From positions 1 through 18,800 of the forward strand of contig JANYBY010000207.1 of NCBI GenBank assembly GCA_025360565.1: DNA of 18,800 bases, read 5' to 3'. The position numbers and the translations under genes were made by a program. The notes below the pieces were generated by a model. It saw only the letters and a program-made list of their open reading frames with translations, was not told the DNA's origin and did no database searches. This document shows positions 13,810 through 18,800 of this stretch, piece by piece; the stretch's first letter is position 1, and every line of letters starts with the position of its first letter. This stretch comes from Bacteroidota bacterium. Lineage in GTDB: Bacteria; Bacteroidota; Bacteroidia; B-17B0; Aurantibacillaceae.

Positions 13810-15288
13810 ATGAAAAAAATTTTAATAGCCAACCGTGGCGAAATTGCTTTGCGCGTTATGCGCAGTGCCCGTGAAATGGGAATAAAAACTGTTGCTGTTT
13901 TTTCGGAAGCGGACAGAAACGCACCATTCGTAAGGTATGCCGACGAGGCGGTGTGCATTGGGCCTCCACCAAGTTCTCAATCTTATTTATTGGGAGATAA
14001 AATAATTGAAGTGTGTAAAGAGTTAAAAGCCGATGCCATTCACCCGGGTTACGGATTTTTAAGCGAGAACGCCGAGTTTGCTCGCAAAGTAAAAAAAGCG
14101 GGATTGATCTTTATTGGTCCAAGTGCCGAAAGTATGGATATGATGGGCGATAAATTAAGCGCAAAAGCAACTGCCAAAAAATTCAAAGTGCCAATGATCC
14201 CGGGTTCCGAAGGGGCCATTAGCGATGTGAAAGAAGCCATAAAAATTGCGAAAGAAATTGGTTTTCCTCTTTTAATAAAAGCCAGCGCGGGCGGTGGTGG
14301 TAAAGGAATGCGACTGGTTGAAAAAGAATCGGAAATTGAAGAACAAATGAAAATGGCTATCAGCGAGGCGATCTCGGCCTTTGGTAATGGCGCTGTTTTT
14401 ATTGAAAAATATGCAACACGTCCAAGGCACATAGAAATTCAATTGCTTGCGGATAATCATGGCAATTGCGTTTATTTATTTGAGCGCGAATGCAGCATTC
14501 AACGCCGTCATCAAAAAGTGATAGAAGAAGCCCCAAGCTCTGTTTTAACGGAAGAGCTTCGCCAAAAAATGGGCAAATGCGCGGTAGATGTCGCCAAAGC
14601 CTGCAACTACAGCGGCGCCGGCACGGTTGAATTTTTGCTGGATGATAAACTGAATTTTTATTTTTTAGAAATGAATACACGCTTGCAGGTTGAACATACC
14701 GTAAGCGAAATGATCACAGGCTTAGATCTCGTGAAAGAACAAATTAAAGTAGCACGTAACGAAAAATTAAGTTTTACGCAAGCAGATCTGAAAATAAATG
14801 GGCATGCGATAGAAGTGCGTGTTTGCGCCGAAGACCCAACGAATAATTTTTTACCGGATATTGGAAAATTATTGGTTTACAAAACCCCCGCAGGCCCCGG
14901 TGTGCGTGTGGATGATGGCTTTGAAGAAGGGATGGATATTCCTATTTACTACGATCCAATGATCTCTAAATTAATTGTGCACGGAAAAGACAGAACCGAA
15001 GCCATTGAAAAAATGCTGAGAGCCATTCGCGATTATAAAATTGTTGGTGTTGAAACCACTTTGGATTTTTGCACTTTTGTTTTAAATCACAAAGCATTTG
15101 TAAGCGGCGATTTTGATACCGGATTTATTGCAAATTATTTTAAACCCGAAATGTTAAATCAAAGTTCTGCGGAACTAGATGAGGTGGCTGCCCTTGTTGG
15201 AAGCCTGGTTTATGAAGGCATGAAGCCCTCGAATGTTAATTTGCAGACAAATTCTGTTAAAAAAAGCAATTGGAAGGCTAACCGTTAA
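13810..15288 (+). CDS. accC: Biotin carboxylase subunit of an acyl-CoA carboxylase
   Basis: A 492-residue ATP-grasp enzyme that carboxylates the biotin of a carrier protein using ATP and bicarbonate. It shows MKKILIANRGEIALRVMRSA at the start, HPGYGFLSEN (near 78), the glycine-rich ATP loop KASAGGGGKGM (157-167), RHQKVIEEAPS (near 235), and EMNTRLQVEHT (287-297) with N289 and R291 at positions equal to E. coli N290 and R292. The C-terminal domain includes DPMISKLIVHGKDR. It exceeds the usual 445-450 residues by about 45, with a tail ending SNWKANR, as seen in carboxylases paired with propionyl- or other acyl-CoA carboxyltransferases. No biotin carrier or carboxyltransferase gene is visible nearby. 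Confidence 0.95.
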   Translation: MKKILIANRGEIALRVMRSAREMGIKTVAVFSEADRNAPFVRYADEAVCIGPPPSSQSYLLGDKIIEVCKELKADAIHPGYGFLSENAEFARKVKKAGLIFIGPSAESMDMMGDKLSAKATAKKFKVPMIPGSEGAISDVKEAIKIAKEIGFPLLIKASAGGGGKGMRLVEKESEIEEQMKMAISEAISAFGNGAVFIEKYATRPRHIEIQLLADNHGNCVYLFERECSIQRRHQKVIEEAPSSVLTEELRQKMGKCAVDVAKACNYSGAGTVEFLLDDKLNFYFLEMNTRLQVEHTVSEMITGLDLVKEQIKVARNEKLSFTQADLKINGHAIEVRVCAEDPTNNFLPDIGKLLVYKTPAGPGVRVDDGFEEGMDIPIYYDPMISKLIVHGKDRTEAIEKMLRAIRDYKIVGVETTLDFCTFVLNHKAFVSGDFDTGFIANYFKPEMLNQSSAELDEVAALVGSLVYEGMKPSNVNLQTNSVKKSNWKANR

Positions 15289-15354
15289 AATTAACACAAC
15301 TTACAGGTTACCTTTTGCGTATAATTATAATAAATTAAAGAAGGTATTTTAGGG

Positions 15355-15972
15355 TTGACTCATTTAAAAAAATATTTTGTTGTAATTTTTGGGCTGTTAA
15401 GCTCATTTAATTTTAATGCACAGGAAGCATCGGCCGATGATAAAATTCCGCCGGCTGAGGGTTTCCGCTGCCGTGCCGAAATTGTGGATGGCGATACCGT
15501 TCCCGTTTTTTATTTGAATGATGTGGAGGTTTGCACTAATTTTATTTTTAAAACCAAAAGACAATACGAGCAGTGGACCCGTGTAAAATACAACGTAAAA
15601 ACTGTTTATCCGTACGCTATTTTAGCGGCCGCCAAATTAAAAGAATACGATAAAGCACTCGCTAAAATTGAAGATAAGCATGTGCGAAAATATTTTTTAA
15701 AGTCATGCGAAAAAGATCTGCGTAAAGAATTTGAAGATGAGTTAAAAGAACTCACCGTTTCGCAGGGCAAAGTTTTAATGAAATTAATTGATCGCGAAAG
15801 CGGAAAAACAACCTTTGAAATTGTGGCCACTTTACGAGGCACTTTTCAGGCGGTTTTTTGGAACACCCTGGCCCGTTTATTCGGTAATAATATGAAAGTG
15901 GAGTACGATGCCGCGGTGGAAGATATTATGATTGAGCGTGCCGTTAAATTGGTTGAGGCCGGAGCGTTTTAG
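15355..15972 (+). CDS. DUF4294 domain-containing exported protein
   Basis: A 205-residue protein with a signal peptide (HLKKYFVVIFGLLSSFNFNA) and a DUF4294 domain: AEIVDGDTVPVFYLNDVEV (about 40-58), KRQYEQWTRVKYNVKTVYPYA, a charged helical stretch with KSCEKDLRKEFEDELKELT, KLIDRESGKTTFEIVATLRG (about 140-159), and FWNTLARLFGNNMKVEYD. The family is nearly confined to Bacteroidota and has no known function; it is expected in the periplasm. The start is TTG at 15355: there is no in-frame ATG before or within the signal peptide. TACCTTTT (15309-15316) upstream is a near match to the -7 box. It follows accC by 66 bp and may have its own promoter. Confidence 0.82.
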   Translation: MTHLKKYFVVIFGLLSSFNFNAQEASADDKIPPAEGFRCRAEIVDGDTVPVFYLNDVEVCTNFIFKTKRQYEQWTRVKYNVKTVYPYAILAAAKLKEYDKALAKIEDKHVRKYFLKSCEKDLRKEFEDELKELTVSQGKVLMKLIDRESGKTTFEIVATLRGTFQAVFWNTLARLFGNNMKVEYDAAVEDIMIERAVKLVEAGAF

Positions 15973-15977
15973 GCAGT

Positions 15978-16182
15978 TCGTCTTTGCTGGCCCCGTTTTG
16001 AATAATTGCGAGAAGGGACCACTAACCACGGAGACACAGAGAGCACTAAGAAAAACACAGAGATTATTTTGTAGTTTAAATTTCTAAGGGAGAAAAGATG
16101 CAAAGTTTTTCCGATTAGGCACACAGTATCCTCCTCTTTGAGGAGGTGTCACGGAGTGACGGAGGAGGAACGATTCGACGGC
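15978..16182. repeat. Structured interspersed repeat, copy 1
   Basis: About 205 bp, repeated in the same orientation at 17226-17432. The last 77 bp (16106-16182) are identical, while the first part has about ten differences and one or two indels plus a divergent first 30 bp. It contains CCTCCTC (16130-16136), which can pair with either of two GAGGAGG heptamers (16140-16146 or 16162-16168), and a GTCAC-GGA-GTGAC hairpin between them. It ends 18 bp downstream of the T9SS gene's stop. It lacks the right inverted arm seen beside copy 2. Confidence 0.85.
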
Positions 16183-16200
16183 GTGTGATGGTAAGGATAA

Positions 16201-17118
16201 CTACTCCAACGCTAACGTTCCGTGCCCACTGTTTCCGTAAGAATCGACCACGCGGTAATAGTAAATTCCCTTATTGTATAATGTCAGATCTATAATTGCC
16301 GAATGTTCGGTTACAGTTTTTTTATAAACTGATCTTCCGTTGATATCAAATACTTCAAGCTCACATTCGTTTTGTAATCCGGTAACATTGTAAATGCCTG
16401 AACTTGGATTTGGAGCGATTGCAAAAGTAAGAGATTTTTTAACCGTATTTACACCCGTCATAACCTGGCATTGATTAATTGTATCGGGGTATAAATTTTT
16501 GTTGTTTTGTTTAAAGCAGGTTAAAAAACCAAAAGATTCGAATGGGGGGCAAATAGATTCGATTAGTCCGCTTGTACTTCCTATCCCTTCAATTATCTTG
16601 TAAATTGATGAAAGATTAAATCTCTTTCTGTAATTTGTTCCAATTAAAATAGAATCAATAGAAGTAACAGTTACAGAACATGAGTTTACAAGAGTAGTTC
16701 CAACTATGGCAGTAAAATCATACTTTACAGTTTCCTGTGTGCTGTAAGGCCCGACAAAAAAAATTTTTTTTAAAGCAACATTTTGTCTGTATGCTCCAAC
16801 GTACAAATTTAGGTAAGTGCTCCATACATGATAATTGTATCCGCCGGTACAATGTTTGTCTTCTGTACCTGTTTTATAAATTTTATGGTAAGTATTTCCA
16901 TTAATTAAAGTATCGCCTTTTAAAGTATAAGAAAAGCTGTAATCATGTAATAAGGGACCATTACTTCCCTGAACCGGACAAGACTCGCCCCAATAAGATT
17001 GAAATGTCTGCGTCCACACCGCATTTGAGTCAGGCATTGGATGATAAACATTGCTCTGGCCTAAGCCAACAGCGGCAATACAAAAACAGAATATAAAAAT
17101 GAGTAATTGTTTTTTCAT
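16201..17118 (-). CDS. Secreted T9SS type A sorting domain protein, unknown passenger
   Basis: A 305-residue protein with a signal peptide (MKKQLLIFIFCFCIAAVGLGQ), a passenger of about 210 residues with scattered aromatic and Cys residues (YWGESCPVQGSN, EDKHCTGGYN, FLTCFKQN), and a C-terminal sorting domain beginning IAPNPSSGIYNV near residue 236 and ending HGTLALE. The tail directs type IX secretion and is removed at the cell surface. The passenger is of the kind often found beside T9SS tails (wording HKIYKTG, FVGPYST) but no catalytic motif was seen. The gene stands alone between two direct copies of a ~205-bp repeat; the start ATG is at 17118. Confidence 0.8.
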   Translation of the reverse strand: MKKQLLIFIFCFCIAAVGLGQSNVYHPMPDSNAVWTQTFQSYWGESCPVQGSNGPLLHDYSFSYTLKGDTLINGNTYHKIYKTGTEDKHCTGGYNYHVWSTYLNLYVGAYRQNVALKKIFFVGPYSTQETVKYDFTAIVGTTLVNSCSVTVTSIDSILIGTNYRKRFNLSSIYKIIEGIGSTSGLIESICPPFESFGFLTCFKQNNKNLYPDTINQCQVMTGVNTVKKSLTFAIAPNPSSGIYNVTGLQNECELEVFDINGRSVYKKTVTEHSAIIDLTLYNKGIYYYRVVDSYGNSGHGTLALE

Positions 17119-17200
17119 TTTAGGTAAGCCTTAATCAAATATAGTTAAATTATTTTGGATTAGCTATAAAATACACCTTGGAAGGATTCATTTCGCGTCT

Positions 17201-17228
17201 CGACCAGATTCAATCGAGAATCTGGTCG
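17201..17228. repeat. 11-bp perfect inverted repeat
   Basis: CGACCAGATTC and GAATCTGGTCG (17201-17211 and 17218-17228) flank the 6-nt loop AATCGA. No T-run follows on the plus strand, so it does not look like a simple terminator. It overlaps the left edge of repeat copy 2, and may be its boundary structure. The rest of 17119-17200 shows no gene. Confidence 0.7.
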
Positions 17229-17475
17229 TCTTTGCGAGTCCCGTACTTGAATAATTGCGAGATGGGACCACTAACCACGGAGACACTGAGAGCACGGAGA
17301 AAAAACACAGAGATTTTTTTGTAGTTTAAATTTCTAAGGAAGAAAAGACGCAAAATTTTTCCGATTAGGCACACAGTATCCTCCTCTTTGAGGAGGTGTC
17401 ACGGAGTGACGGAGGAGGAACGATTCGACGGCTTAGGGGTAACTTCGTGTTCTCTGTGGTCTCCGTGGTTAGTAG
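17226..17475. repeat. Structured interspersed repeat, copy 2, with inverted terminal arms
   Basis: The core (17226-17432) matches copy 1. In addition, ACTAACCACGGAGAC on the left (17270-17284) is a perfect 15-bp inverted match to 17459-17473, with weaker similarity extending to about 28 bp. The CCTCCTC/GAGGAGG switch-like hairpins lie at 17380-17418. With no ORF inside, this looks like a non-autonomous mobile or structured element. Confidence 0.8.
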
Positions 17476-17517
17476 AAAGGGTTCCTTGCAGGCTTGGATT
17501 TAAATCCAAACCAACCG

Positions 17518-17874
17518 CTACCCATGATAAACCCTCGAAAAAATAATCAATCCCTTTTCTATCTCAAGCACTTCTCCAACCCTTAGATCCTCTTCGCCTG
17601 CAGTCTGCCTTATGTATTCAATAAAAACCTGTTCGGTATCGGCTGTTAATTTTACCAATTCGTAATGTAGATCGGGCAGCCTTTCAAACGCATCCTGCCA
17701 CCAATTGCGCAAAGCGGCTTTTCCCTTAATTAACCCCTTAGTTTCAGGTTTTCTTGCTTTTAATTTCGGACTAAAATGCTCCGCATCCTCATTATACAGG
17801 CTTAATAGAGCTGCTAAATCCTTTTTATTAAAGTTTTCCACCCACTGCATAGCAATATCTTTATTTGAACGCAT
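17518..17874 (-). CDS. NTF2-like / SnoaL-like family protein
   Basis: A 118-residue single-domain protein of the nuclear transport factor 2-like cone fold: an N-terminal helix (KDIAMQWVENFNKKDLAALLSLYNEDAEHFSP, described by its WVENFN and ALLSLY parts), the loop GLIKGKAALRNWWQDAFERLPDLHYEL, and strands EQVFIEYIRQT, LRVGEVLEIEKGLI and FSRVYHG. The fold serves as isomerase, hydrolase or ligand-binding module in different proteins; the active-site residues cannot be fixed here. No signal peptide, so cytoplasmic. The ATG at 17874 is 35 bp from the divergent gene at 17910, so the two control regions overlap. Confidence 0.8.
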   Translation of the reverse strand: MRSNKDIAMQWVENFNKKDLAALLSLYNEDAEHFSPKLKARKPETKGLIKGKAALRNWWQDAFERLPDLHYELVKLTADTEQVFIEYIRQTAGEEDLRVGEVLEIEKGLIIFSRVYHG

Positions 17875-17878
17875 TTTT

Positions 17879-17894
17879 AAAAATCGATATTTTT
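17879..17894. promoter_or_regulatory. AT-rich inverted repeat in a 35-bp divergent intergenic space
   Basis: AAAAAT-CGAT-ATTTTT lies between two divergent ATGs. A regulator site is possible, but the sequence is short and A/T-biased. No convincing TAnnTTTG box is visible in the 35 bp. Confidence 0.25.
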
Positions 17895-17909
17895 TTTTAA
17901 TTTTAAAGC

Positions 17910-18728
17910 ATGATAAATAAATTAGTTATCCTTTTATGCCTGTTTGCTTTTACAGCAACCGCGCAAAAAACAAAAACAAAGGGCAAAAAACCGGTTCCTG
18001 TGGCCGATTCAACCGGAGCAATCCCAACAGTAACGGTGGACCCTCTTGTGGCATTGGAAGACTCTTTGCCTTTGGAAGTTACCCTTGACCCGAACACGGG
18101 TAAAAAAGTGGTTCATAAAGATGTTAAGAGAAGGAACGATTCGCTTAGAGCAGCGCTTAGAAAATCAATTTACGATAAGGCAAGAGCCGAAGTGGCCGAG
18201 TTTTGGGTGCGCACAAAATATCCGGTTAAACCAAAAACCGGTCCGCCGGTACCAACAGGACCAACAAAATTATGTATGAATATTGTTTGCAAGGATACCA
18301 ATTTGGTATATTGTATTAACGATTCGATTGTGCTGGAGCCCGAACTTTATAAAGTGCTTTATGAAAAGCGGGAAAAAGACAGTATTTACATGCTCATTTT
18401 TATTGAAGCTTACAGCAAATCAAAGAACGATAACGGCATGTGTAATTCGGGCAGGGAATCAAAATTATTTTTTACCCGCTGGAATGTAAAAACAAACGGT
18501 GCCAAATGGAAAAGTAAAAACATTCGTTCTTGTGTAAAAGGCATAACATTGTTAGGAGGTAAAGAACAAATAAATGAGTGGAATAAATCAACCCCTTTAG
18601 TTGTTAAATATCACCGCGCCGATTTTTTCTATGAAATAAAATTCGATCCCGCTCACCCGCACCTTGGCATACAAACTGTAAAGGATGAAGGCGCCGGAGC
18701 TAAAGGCAGCGATGAAAAAAAGGATTAA
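17910..18728 (+). CDS. Exported hypothetical protein with Pro/Lys-rich linker
   Basis: A 272-residue protein. It has a signal peptide (MINKLVILLCLFAFTATA), a low-complexity Lys/Pro-rich stretch (QKTKTKGKKPVPVADSTG), a second charged linker around VKRRNDSLRAALRKS, a proline-rich turn (PVKPKTGPPVPTGPTK), and a C-terminal domain of about 150 residues with four or more cysteines (CMNIVCKDTNLVYC, MCNSG, SCVKG). The domain includes YMLIFIEAYSKSKNDNG and FFTRWNVKTNGAKW. No known family was recognised. The cysteines suggest disulfides in an envelope protein. The last residues (GAGAKGSDEKKD) are hydrophilic with no sorting domain, so it is probably periplasmic or a lipid-free outer-membrane-side protein. 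Confidence 0.7.
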   Translation: MINKLVILLCLFAFTATAQKTKTKGKKPVPVADSTGAIPTVTVDPLVALEDSLPLEVTLDPNTGKKVVHKDVKRRNDSLRAALRKSIYDKARAEVAEFWVRTKYPVKPKTGPPVPTGPTKLCMNIVCKDTNLVYCINDSIVLEPELYKVLYEKREKDSIYMLIFIEAYSKSKNDNGMCNSGRESKLFFTRWNVKTNGAKWKSKNIRSCVKGITLLGGKEQINEWNKSTPLVVKYHRADFFYEIKFDPAHPHLGIQTVKDEGAGAKGSDEKKD

Positions 18729-18800
18729 AAATAGATCTAATATTTTTTTAATCTTTCACTAAAAAAACCTGATTGAATCCCGGGTGAAAAATACTTTTAC

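Noticed and set aside
14049..14680. Minus-strand ORFs inside accC
   Set aside because: They are antisense to a highly conserved enzyme and have no independent support.
15978..17475. Composite transposon
   Set aside because: No transposase is encoded in or between the repeat copies, and target-site duplications could not be identified. It is reported only as a repeat-bracketed gene.
18729..18800. A partial gene at the right edge
   Set aside because: Only 72 bp are available, with no recognisable coding signal on either strand.

Overview
The window is chromosomal DNA from a member of the Bacteroidota, probably a Flavobacteriia- or Sphingobacteriia-like lineage. The support is low G+C content, two proteins with type IX secretion (Por/T9SS) C-terminal sorting domains, several families largely restricted to this phylum (DUF2851, DUF4294, small PspC proteins), promoters of the TTTG-N18..21-TAnnTTTG type, and no consistent Shine-Dalgarno sequences. 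No phage, transposase, rRNA or CRISPR genes are present. Most genes lie on the minus strand.

Layout. 1-1951 (-): secreted M1 zinc aminopeptidase with a sorting tail, cut by the left edge. 2125-4602: a stress/redox-like block with an F420-reductase-like Rossmann protein and a small membrane protein (-), a divergent HxlR regulator (+), and an SRPBCC protein with an OsmC peroxidase (-). 4779-4852: tRNA-Ala(GGC), followed by 300 bp of non-coding DNA in which the 3' end of the tRNA recurs at about 168-bp spacing, each interval folding into a chain of three hairpins. 5170-8123 (-): two tandem, translationally coupled TPR-transmembrane-coiled-coil paralogues. 8228-9016 (+): DUF3108 protein. 9027-10607 (-): two paralogous exported coiled-coil proteins of unknown function. 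10652-12223 (-): PspC and DUF2851. 12349-13727 (-): YdcF/DUF218 membrane protein and an exported hypothetical. 13810-15972 (+): accC and a DUF4294 protein. 16201-17118 (-): a second T9SS-sorted protein bracketed by two direct copies of a ~205-bp structured repeat. 17518-17874 (-): NTF2-like protein. 17910-18728 (+): exported hypothetical. The last 72 bp hold nothing recognisable.

How it fits together. Much of the window encodes envelope or secreted proteins. The HxlR regulator, the Rossmann reductase and OsmC look like a local oxidative/electrophile-stress neighbourhood. The HxlR control region is unusually clear: two face-to-face promoters whose -33 boxes are the same palindrome (TTGCAA), beside an inverted-repeat operator.

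The strongest candidates for something undescribed are (i) the tRNA-Ala-linked tandem hairpin modules at 4837-5180, in which two sequence-diverged units keep the same strand-sharing three-hairpin design, (ii) the repeat-bracketed T9SS gene at 15978-17475, and (iii) the paired exported coiled-coil genes at 9027-10607. Functional names rest on motifs read by eye. No database search was run.
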